Shown: piece after piece, positions 24,101 through 36,100 of the stretch | Layout: the number at the start of each line of letters is the position of its first letter | Position numbering within the stretch: position 1 is the first letter of the stretch | Source: Mytilisepta virgata | Lineage: Eukaryota > Mollusca > Bivalvia > Mytilida > Mytilidae | Length of the DNA: 64,000 bases | Reading direction: 5' to 3' | Assembly: GCA_028015205.1 (NCBI GenBank) | Contig: CM051520.1 | Span: forward strand, 32,851,528 to 32,915,527 | Notes under the pieces: model-generated | What the model was told of the DNA's origin: nothing | Database searches by the model: none | What the model saw: the letters and a program-made list of their open reading frames with translations, nothing else | Made by a program: the position numbers and the translations under genes

Positions 24101-27100
24101 TATGAACTATTGGATGATTGTATATTATCATAATCACCATTAATGGTAACTACACATGTATTCTGAGACTAAACCATAGTCAAGATAATGTTCCATACTG
24201 GCTTAACCCAATACTTTTATGTGAAGTTGAACACTCCCTACCTGTGTATCAGTGGTAAATACAAAATTCAACCTACCACTTCTCACAGTATAAAAACTGA
24301 TATGCTAATGGTATTTCGAATTTTTTTAAACCTTAACTTCATAAATTCGAACTACATCTGCACCATTTTTCAAAATGTTTCAATATAACTCACATTATCA
24401 AGGTTAATATTCTAATAAAAGGTGTAGTAGGATGTATGCGCATAAAATGTCAACAAAGGATCGGTAAAGGGTACAACCATTTGCCCGCAATGTGAACGGG
24501 TTTTTGGTATACTAACTTTTCTGCATGAGCCTTCTCAAATGGATCAAACGGATAACCAGGTCCAAAATGAAGAGTGCTGCCAATAGAATCGACTCCCTGG
24601 CTGTTTCCCTTTTCGTCATGGTAATTTGTGTTGCCTATAATTGAGAAAAAATTATCGCAGCTGATAACATTAAATCTTTTTGATGTAAAATGTAAGTGGA
24701 CTGAGGTTTTTTTTATCACAAAGCTCTTTTTTTATAAATAAAAAACTCTACTTTCCTTTGTAATTTTTTATTTTAATCAGTTAAAATATTTTCGTTTGAT
24801 ACATTTTTGGCACACATATGTATTTAGATACTAGTTGGAACTACTTATTTAATACATGTAATACTGGAGCAGAGCACAAGATGTAAATGAATAGGATGTT
24901 AAAAAATGCATATACAGTGCATCGGAAGAAATATCAGACTTATATATTTTATTTATAACTGTATAAACAATCCTTTTCACATTTAATTCTCAAAGTATTT
25001 TAAACCAATTTACCTCGTGATTCAACGATATCAATTTCACCTGAAGCAGGCCATTGCCCATAGGCATTCCACACTGGTAACATCCATATTGCTGAACACA
25101 TTATAAATATAAATTTATTAGTGTAAGATGTATTTCGAATAATATATGATATGTATGCATATATAAAGAGTGGTTAAGCATATTTTAAATTTCAAAATAG
25201 TTGATCTGTTACAGTGCTAAAACAGCTTTGATGTTAACGTTATGCATGCATGCTTCTGAGTTAACCTCAGTTAATACACTCGTGGCAAAAAACTAAGATC
25301 TTGACGGAGATCAAAAAGGTGAATTAGGAGATATTTTATTTTGATGTGACTGGAACTATATTATTTAACTAATAATTAATGTACATGTATTAGTTCAAAC
25401 TACAACAGCATACACTCGTATTATAAATCCTGCGCTCAATTTAATCTCTTGCTTTTATACATCTCGTTCACATACGCTTAAGCAAATTTCTCTGTTATCA
25501 TGTTTTATTTGTGAATTCATGAAATAAATTAATTCACATATTGCATTTTAGATTATTTATTATTGACATTAATATTACCAAAAAAAATCAGTACCGTTGA
25601 ATTTATGATATACAGAATGATCGGGATACCGACAATATCAAGATCACTCAAAGTTTAATGAAAAGGTAAGTCAAATGTCGTAAGATACCTGTACGTTATA
25701 TGAAAAGTACAACTACAGAGCCCTAAATTAAAGTCCAAAATCATATAACAGATATATTGTTGACCTGAAACTGTGGTGCTGTTCTCAAATACATTTGTGT
25801 ATTAGCTTTCTCGTATTTTGAATTATGACCCGATGGAATCCCCTTTGTATAACCGATGCGTTTTCTCCTGCAGTAATCTGAACCATTTCTTAATTATTTC
25901 AAAGTTTGTACCTGGCCAAATCCAGTCTCCTTTTGGCATTTTTGCCTCAACTTCAACCTTCCCATACTTCATTGTGAAACCCCTCACACTACGTAACCTA
26001 GCAGACTGTATTGGATTAATTGGATGATCAGGTGTTCCATCACGTTTACACCCCCACCACAAATTGCTAGTACAGTAATCTCCGGGACCACCTCCTGTAA
26101 TATAAATCGGACAATATTTGTACAGTTTTCACCGTCAAACGTTATGGATATTTTCCTGTCTATTTATTTTGCAATGCCTATGACTTTTTTGTTTACCTCG
26201 CCTGAAACATATAAATGATCCTTAAACTATGAACAAATTCCACGTCTTACCTAACAACAGAGAAAGCATCATGTGGCAAACAGTGAACTTGACCTTTAAG
26301 TGAAAGGAAATGAATAAACTACTTGTCTTCTTCCCATCATATGAACTTTGATTTATATATGCCTTCCACTTAATGGTTTTACGTAAACGCAGTACCCAAA
26401 TGAATACATTGTTCTCACATTTATTTATATCATTTTAGGTTCAGGTATTACCCAATCTACTCGTCCAACCGGTGTTTAAACTGAATGCTTATCGTCTTGA
26501 ATGTTCATGTCTCAACAAATATACCGTTAAATATAATCAGTTGACTGAGGTAAAAATTACGTTCTTTTTTTACTTTGGACGAGAATTTCGTTTTCGCATG
26601 TAATTATTTTTTGTTTTCAACAACCATGGGAATACATGTTTTTAAAGATACAATTTGATTCAAGTACGGTAATAGAATACTTTAAACAATAACAATAATG
26701 CTAAACAAAAACGGTTGTTCTCCAATATTTGCATTAGGAGTCAGGTTACCCGAAAGTTGTTTAAGAGCAATCCAAATAACAGCTTCGCATTTTCGATGAC
26801 ACTTATATCAAAGATACACAAACATAATATATAAATAATACAAAAAAAATTAATTATAATTAAAAATGTTTACATACATATATAAAATAATTTTAATATT
26901 TATCATTACAAATCACTGGATGTTTCTGATGGTTTACTTTCAGTCCCGGACGTTATAACCAGCCCAGTTGCTAGGACATGTATTTTGATACTATCATGAC
27001 TATGATGCTTTACCATTCCGTGTAAATTGTTCATATCTCCCTCGTGCTCTGTCCTTGGAAGGTCTTGGCTTTAAATTTTGATGGTTTTGGCATTTGAATC

Positions 27101-30100
27101 TGTTGTTCAAAATTTTCAATTAATGTTTCGTTTTTCAACATTTTTGACCTGCATCTAAACTGGTAGCATAGAATATATATTTTTTTTCAGGTTTTGATGA
27201 TCACTTCCATCTTGCTTACTTTTGTCAAACTCCATAAAGAAACTATTGGTGACTATGGAAATGAATTTAAACAAACACATAAAAGAATTATATAGAAAGC
27301 ATAATTTATTTGCAGGTAATGTCTGAACTTCATAAAAAATTCTTACCCCATATGTCAAGTGTACCAGATGTCAGAAATTTTTCTCCATAATGATCTGCTG
27401 TTAATGTCTATAATACATTTAATAAGAAAGTATTAATCAAAACTGATACATTTTACATAGAATTCCTGTTAAATAATTCAAACAATATTTGCAGTCACTG
27501 ATTAATTTGCCTTCTTTGGTATTGCATTTACTTGTGTAGTATGTGGCTGATCGCTTTATTGTCTAAATTGAATTAAATGCACCAAGAAATGTGAGTAAAG
27601 AGAATATTTAAAATTATTGTTCTAATTTTTTCCGATAATCTAGCTGTTTTACGTTTCTGTAATCTTAACATTCAAGCTTCAGTACCATTGTACAAAGGAC
27701 AACAAAATAAGATGGTGTTTGTTTAGGAACTAGAAAAACATGTTAAAAATTTATAAAATACACAATACAAAATGCTGGTACATTTTACTTATGGAATAAA
27801 CCTTAATGATTCGTACAAGAAACCATAAAAAATTACCATTCTTTATAAAGTTTATATTTTTAACCGGAAATATTATTTTAAATGGGGAATTTACAATGGA
27901 AAAATAAGTGCACTCAAAAACTTGACATTTATAAAAAATTGAAATGGCTATCTTAGATCTGTCTTAAAATTTTCATAACCATTTTTAAAATATTTTCCAA
28001 GCAATTAGTGCATTCTTTGTGCAACACGGTGATGTTACAATTAATTTAATAAAATCTCACAGGAAGAGTTGTCTCCTTTTACATTGGAAATTCCATAGAC
28101 GAAATATTTTTGTCTGGTAAGCTAATTGCATATGTCAGCTAAGTGAAGAGACATTGGTTAAAGTATTCATATTTTGAAAAACCCATTTTGCAACAAAATA
28201 GCTTCCCTTTAGTCCTGAGGATACTGGTTACCATTATTAAGGGAGATAACAAAGACTCGTCCTATAACTTATCTGTAACCATACCGGTTTGATATACAAT
28301 GTTCCATCTCTGACATAACTATTACTCCTGTTGTTGGTATACCATTCAAATTCCCAGTTCTAAAATAAAGAGAAAATGTTGCGCTTGGTTAACTTGTATA
28401 AAAAAAAAGACAAATATACCTAAGGAGCAATAACAAAAAAGTGACCGTAATCCATTGGACAGACAAATACATTAAGTGTAAAAAGTAAAAAAATTTTGAA
28501 ATTTGTGGAATACTACGTCTAAAGATTTCTTTGTTTGTGCTATTTCCTTTTTTCTTTAAATCTCTCAATAAAATTTTGAAATATTTTCTTGTCTATTGGC
28601 ATATTTGATGAGACATAATTTGACTTGATTTACCCGTTTAAGGATGTTCGCTTGTCATGTTTTTGAATTTTTGTCAGATGTACATAATCTTCTGGTTTTA
28701 TCCATTTTAATGCCATACATTATTTTTCCCACTAACACCAATTTTTCTTTTCATAATTCTTTTGCATGCAGAATAATAAGCCATTTGTAAAAATCTTATA
28801 AAATCCTTTTTATTATTTAATGGTTTTTGTGAAATAAAACTTGTCCATGATAAAGCTATGTAAAATCAAGAGAGCATACTTTTCCCGCCAAATTTTCAAT
28901 GGTTTATATCTTGAAAACAAGCACACTGACCTATAATGTTTTTTCGCTCTTTTAGTTCTTTTATTAATTAACTATCAATATTTACCAGTGTTATGAAAAG
29001 CTTGTTATTTTGAAAATGAGCAGAGAACATCCTTATGTGCCTTCAGTGTAAAATTAGACGAAGGACTCAGTTATTTTTTTATTAAACTTGTGTCACATGC
29101 TTGTAGAGATTTTGTGTCAAAAATTTATCAACATAAAGTCTTATTTTGTATTATTTATAAAACGTACTCACATTAAAAACCTAAATCTTAGAATTTTTTA
29201 TCAAAATGAAAATAAAAATAAGTCTCTTTCTTTTTATTTTCTTATTATTTTATTTTTCTTGTTGGTTTTTGTTTTATTTATATTTTTGAATATTTTCTAT
29301 TGCGGAAACGCAAAAGAAAGAAATTGGAAGAATTAAAGCTCGCATATTAATTTTTGGTAGTAACTATTTATACAAAAAATACCTTAAAAGGCATAAATAT
29401 CGCAATATTGTCTAGATTGCAATTATTATTATTACATTGTATATGGCATTTTCCATATCGTCTCGTGTATAATCCCGAGACTTCTATAGGTTTTGCATGT
29501 CTATTTTTTTACAATAGAAGATTATCGATATGGATTTGCACGTGATGGCTAATACGGCCTTCCCATTGGAAAGCATATGAGCGTTTTATCAGCCCGAATA
29601 AGTTTGCACGTCTTGATAACTGCTGGCCCGTTTGTTTCACATCAGCGATGCAACAACTGGTGTATACTTTGGAAATACGTGATAAATGGAATAAAATAAC
29701 AAGGTTTTACAAGTGTTTTAATAAGTACTTACACCACCACCACCAGCTGTTATTTCATGTTCCCAAACAGAAAAATCTAGGTTATTGAATTCGTCTTCAA
29801 ATATCAAACAGGGATAAGATTGGCAATTCATCGCCTGACCTAGAAATAAAGGATTGCTGTGTATATATGTTATTCTTTGTGAAACAAAAAGATAAATAGC
29901 TCATTTTTATTTAAAAATCTCGATATTTTCGGTCGACTCTGTGAAGTTATGAATGAACAGAAACCGTCATCGATGTACAATTCGTAGTTTGCAGACAATA
30001 ATCATCTGGACAGATGGAAAATGGCGTTTAGGGTAAAGTGTATTATTTGTACACACTGTAATCGGAATTCGCAACTCGAATTTACCGATTTTTGTGACGC

Positions 30101-33100
30101 GGAGAAAATTTTAAAAGCGAAAAGAACATATACATTCAAATATATACATGTATAGCCTTGCGGACAAATTATTTTAATTAACTCATAACCTAAATAATTA
30201 AGCCATAGAAAGTACATTGTATCGCTCCTACCTCTGCTCGGCACGTGGTAACCGGCACCAGTGGATGAATAACGATTTCCACTTCCGGAGAATCCACCAC
30301 TCGATCCACCAGACTGGCCTGAGATTTGCCCACTGCCTTTCATGACATTGGACGAACCCCCGGAAGAGCTAGTTACACCTACATTCATATTTGGTGCAGT
30401 TGTACTGTTCAAGCCCCCAATTCCTGTAAATGATGCTACAACTATTGGTTTATTTGTCATGTGTGTTGCAGCTGTTGTTGGTCGAGGAGTACTTGTAGTA
30501 GTTGGTTTCGGTGTTGTAGTTGGATGATCAGCTAAAATGAAAAAATAATGTGTTGCAAATGTTGGCTGCATCCTTATACAAATATCAACATTTCAAGAAT
30601 ATAGTATTATAAAATACGCATCTCAGTTACATGTACATGTATATTCTTCCGTAAATGGTTGTTTTCAGTGGAAGATGACACATGGAAGATTGTCTCCCAC
30701 TGCTGTGACTTCCAATCAGATCTATTAGGCGTAAGGTTATTTAACTTCGTCAACCGTGCTCAATGAATTTACCTAAGTACAGGAAACCTAAAATTTGAGT
30801 ATTTAAGGAAGAAATACATTGTAGGTAGTTGTATTCGTTCAACAGTGAAAAACTGGAAAATCTTAGACTCGTTTATAAAACTCAGCGTATTTCCTCTCGT
30901 TCTGCTGCGCTCCACTCGGGAAAGACGTATATATATATAAAAAACTCGTTGAAGATTTTCCAGTCTTCACTTTAAACTCGTGTAAGAACATACTAATCTT
31001 CAAATAAATACTATACGTTTTCATTCCTTAGTTTTATGAAGACGTTTTGGGTACAAACAAATCCACAGTTGTAGTGGAGGTGAACGGAAATTACGTCGTC
31101 GGAAATCAAAACGCCGAAAATGAAGCATCATGCGACACCTAAAATGTTCACCCGACATTTCTCCGGATAGTAGGTTCAAACGATACACGCGTAATCAGAA
31201 TCACCAATATGGTGAAGTTTTCTCCTCAGTGACACCATGTCACTGCACCATGTTTGATAAGAAGTCTCAGTGAGATAATTATACCCCTGCCCCAAAGAGA
31301 GGGAGATATATTGTGTTACCCTTATGGTTCCGTCCGTCCGTCCCTCTGTCCGTAACAAAAGTTTTCTTCACACTTTTCTCTGCAATCACTATTCCCACCA
31401 CTTGATATTTGTCACAAGCCTTCTACAGGTATGCCATATCGTGGGATACGTTTTCGGACCAAGGCAACATCAACTTCCTGTTTGACGATTTCCTTTATCT
31501 TTTGACCTTATCAAAAAGCGGGGGTATCACTAGTGTGTAATGTTTCACAGTACATCTTGTTATCGATTGGTCTGACCTTTACCTCAGTCGGTTTATGAGT
31601 TATGTAAACGTCAACATAGTTAAAAATGGTTAAAGTTTATTTTAATTTTAATTTGAATGTCTTGTCGATAGTTTTCCTTCATGATTTTGGGGGTTTGTAA
31701 AGTCTTAGAGTGTTCATGATTTGAACGTTTCTGGATATATAATGAAAGGTTTTTGGAACCATGTTAGCGCAATCGTTTGTTTCCCACCGTTACTGGTTCC
31801 GTTATTTCCCTGTTTCAAAGTGTGTTCACTTTCCTGACTCTCTGTTGTGTGTTTTGCCCTTGTTTATCTACTTGTTGCCCTGGGTTCTGTATGTTGGGTT
31901 GCGATAATTGATTGGCATGTCATTGTTGACCCTTCCTGTTATCCATTTTGTTGTTCACTAATTTATTGACGTTCCAATGAGTACCTCCATATTTACGATA
32001 CAATGTCATCATGGAAAGACCCTGCGAAAAATCGACTGGAAATGTTGAAGAACGAAGAATTTAGTAAACACCATGCTCTCTTTTAAATCTATATACTGCG
32101 TACAAGACCAGTTAATTCATCTTATGGCTAGGAAGGGATCACTTCCATGTTTGCTGTGTTTTTTAACAAACATTTGATAGAATGAATGTAATAATGATTG
32201 TCTACGTAACAATAAAGAAATCATACATACAAACAATCGTTGCTGTTAAATCTGTTTGTGTCGCCCCTAAACCATTCTTTTCTCCCCATAACCAATAATG
32301 TATAGTGTCGCCTTCTTGTCCTTGTGTTGAGCTCTGCCACTCGAAGAATCCTCCTAAAAAGTAATCATTATGATACAGTCATATATTAATCCATATTTCA
32401 TACCACGCTATAAATGTACATTTTCATACAATCAAATCATGAGATTTTTCGAGCGTAAGAAATCCTTTTTCTATGGATTTTATGATTTTCGAATTTTCTC
32501 CACCGTATACAACGTACCAGGCTGGATGAAGTTAAAATACATTAAAATTAAAACGGAAATTGAAAGATTATTATCAAGAATTTGAATTAAATCAATGTTT
32601 AAGTCCTAATATATTTACTAGTGTATTTTACTAAGAAAATCTTAAATTGTTCACTTCCATAACCAATTTTGTCTTTCGAAATGTCTTTTTTTTAAAATTA
32701 TTCAATAGTTAATACCAATTGCTTCTAACGTAACAATTACTACAGTAGGTTGCACTTAACTGAGTCTCTCATATTTTCTATATTTACGCAAGCTTTAGCA
32801 ATACCCGTTCGAAAAAATTAGAAAAAGGTGTTCTCCAAAACTACCGGCAACTTTTACTAGCCTCAGTTTTATCCTATTACCACCAAATTTTGTGGTATAC
32901 AGTATAAAATTCAACTTTCTTACGTTTAGCAGTTTGACTGACCCATTATTCGAAAGGGTACTCAGGTAAATACAGGTACATATAACTATGGAAAGCGAGG
33001 TTGCCAAATTTACAATCTAATAGTTTTTACAATTCGTTTTCCAATGTAAAATACAATATTTGTACGAAGTATCAAGGGGTGAAAATAAATTGTCTTCTAT

Positions 33101-36100
33101 AGTTTATAAGATATCTTATAAAATCTATTTCTTATAATATACATTTTTTTGTTTAGTAAGAGTTTTACGCCGTTTTCAGCACATTTGGCTATTTCGCGGC
33201 GGCCAGTTTTTATTGGTGGAGGAAGCCGGAGTACCCGGAGAGAACCACCGACCTTCGGTAGGAAAATTGGCAATCCTTGTCAATAAAGATCGGAGTCGGA
33301 CACACCCCGCCACAGGTGAGATTGGAACTCACATATAAAATATATAAGATATCTCATAAAGTTTATAAGATATCTCATAAAGTTTATAAGATATCTTATA
33401 AATTATATGAGATATTTTATAAACTATATAAGATATCTTATAAACTATATAAGATATCTTATAAAATATACTGTATATATAAAATATGTTATAAAGTATA
33501 TATAAAAAGGACAAATGTATATAAGGAGCAATAAAAAACGTAATCCATTGGACAGACAAACCCGGGAAGATAAATGAACAACCACAAGCACAACAAATAA
33601 ACACAGAAAACTAAAAACCAATGAACAACACGAACTCTTAAAAAAACAGGAGTGAACCTAGGTGCTCCGGAAGGGTAAGCAGTTCCTGCTTCGTATAAGG
33701 CACCTGTCGTGAAGTTCAACAAAGTTAATCCGGGGGAAGTCACAAATCGGTGGAGGCACATGAAAGGTTACGACATTGGGAACAGGTCCAATATCATCTT
33801 ACTTATTGGAACACTGTAATGGTCAATCAATTCGTGATGACAACCATAAAATTTCCTAAGTGATGACATCAACTCACTCGTGCCCTTGAAAATCGGATAA
33901 GCTGAGAAACGTAGACGCCATATGCAGGCGATGCTGGTATATTGCTACTCAAGAAGGGAAAATTAACAATAGGAAAGTTGAAGTCATCACGTTTGTCATA
34001 AAGTTTTGTCTTCAAATGTCCCTCATAGTCTATTTCAAGAAACAAATCCAAATATGAAGCGGACTTTGTGTATCTGTAGTATCCTTAATTTCAAGCTCAC
34101 TGGAAACTCTTGGAATTTGTCGTTATTTAACGACAACACGTCATCTATATAATGAAAAGTGAAATTAAAGGATCGGGCTAGTTTCTTTTTGTTTTTACGT
34201 AGTTACCCTTGAACGAAGTCCGCTTCATATAAGTACAAAAACAGATCGGCGAGGAGAGGAGCACAATTGATTCCCATTAGAATGCCGATTGTTTGTTAAA
34301 AAATTAGACCGCCAAATTCAACGAAAATGTTGTCTATGAGACAATATAACATGTTGCTAATTTCATCTTCATCTTTTTATATAAGATATCTTATATACTT
34401 TATAAGATATTTTATATACTTTATAATATAGTGTTATTAACTGGCTGTTTCTGTATTGACACTGATATAGATTCAAGGTTTGCTGTATTGGCCTCGAGAC
34501 CCGTAGGGACGAGGGCCAATACAGCTGACCGAGAATCTATACAAGTGTCAATACAGAAACAGCCAGTTAATAACACTATATTATAAAGTATATAAAATAT
34601 AACACTTTTATTAAATAATCCAACTTTTTCAATACAGACTTGTTCTGAATGCTGTATTACATACATCAAATGTGAATATAAGGCCAATATTTCCAATACG
34701 GACTGGCAGTGATGTGAATATAGGGCCAATATTTCCAATACGGACTGGCAATGATGTGAATATAGGGCCAATATTTCCAATACGGACTGGCAATGAATCC
34801 TGAATTACATGCACAATATATGTTTACAGGGCCAATGATTTTAATACTGACTTGCTTTTTCACTATTGGACCGGGCCGAAAAGCAATATAGATCACATGA
34901 TTTATATGACAAGGACAACGTCACCAGTATGACACATGCCGTTTTGGTAGAAATAGGTCTGTTTTAATCGTATTATTTAATAAGATATGTTATAAACTTT
35001 AGAAGATATCTTATAAAGTATGTAGGATATCTTATAAAGTTTATAAGATATTTTATACAAACTAGATTATATAAGATATCTTATATATTATATGAGATAT
35101 CTTGAAGTTAGAATAAATAGTAAAACGGCTTGCCATAATATAGGTGTATTTATACAGGGTTCTCGCCATAAAACCTAAATCAGAAAATAAGCAAAATAAT
35201 CCCCAAAAATAATGTCAAAATAGTATTCCTTGGGTAATTTTAGTCTTTTAAATTAGAAACGGAATAATAACCTCAACAATCAAAGCACGGTGCCTTTTGG
35301 AGAATCAGTGTATTCGTTTCATGGTTTGAGTATTGGATTCGCTTGTTATTTTATCTAACTGAACTTTCATTAAATGCTCAGTAGGCTATCTATAGTTTGA
35401 TTCGATCTCCGACTTCATCGAGAAAAAACATATTTAAATATTTACCATTCGGAGTCACTAAATCATGTCCGTATTTGGATCCAGCAAGACCGGGTAGGTC
35501 TTGGTTAACGTTAAAATGAACAGCAACCCTACCATATCCATCAGCTGAAAAGAAAAATATGTCTCTTGAGATAAATACAATAAATCCCTGACAGAGTCGT
35601 CATTTATTCACTAACAATATATGTAGGCTTTTATAGCTTTGTGGCAAGGAGTAGGGCCTATTATACATGTATTTGTTTTACTCATAACTATTGATTTTTC
35701 AGTCGTAAATATTGACTTTTAATCGTAAACGATTGTATGTAATGCATTTTTATGTTAACAAACAAAAATTATATGTTTAATCGTTAAGACTCAAGTTTTC
35801 CACCCACAAAGGGCAAGTATAAAGGCGATTTGGGGTCAATTTATATCACTTTTTGGAATATTGCCAAGAAGGACATTCAGAACCAAAACCTTTCAACTGT
35901 CATTAAAGGAGATGCAAAAACTCCCTTACAGCAAAACATCTTTTTGGCTATGAGTGTTCTTCATGTTCGAAGGCTGTCAAAAAGACGCTAATTTGGCAAA
36001 TTCGTGTTAGAACTGTTTATTCAGGTAGGTACAGAAAGTTTTAGTTACGTATATTTGTAAGTTATTCTTAGAAAATCCTTGAAGACCACATACCAGGCTA

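Larger units (their letters stand above)
21190..25010 (-). other. Gene 2 introns between exons 13 and 9
   Basis: Apart from exons 12, 11 and 10, this is AT-rich intron. No other exon, RNA gene or clear mobile element was recognised; 23440-24180 is unremarkable apart from a GGTCGGTCGG run near 23550. Confidence 0.6.
33085..35105. repeat. GATATC-array-bounded composite repeat in gene 2 intron 2
   Basis: Arrays of TTATAAGATATCTTATAA-like palindromic units lie at about 33100-33130, 33340-33490, 34378-34430 and 34978-35105. Between them sit a Penelope-like remnant, a palindrome and a 42-bp tandem repeat. It reads as a nest of insertions into or next to a simple satellite. Confidence 0.6.

Noticed and set aside
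33277..33604. Tyr/Ile/Lys-rich frames on both strands (YKISYKLYKIS repeats)
   Set aside because: Translation of the GATATC/TTATAA simple array.
34421..34896. Repetitive frames with ILALYSHHCQSVLE-type units
   Set aside because: Products of the 42-bp tandem repeat, whose length is a multiple of three, plus the adjoining palindrome.
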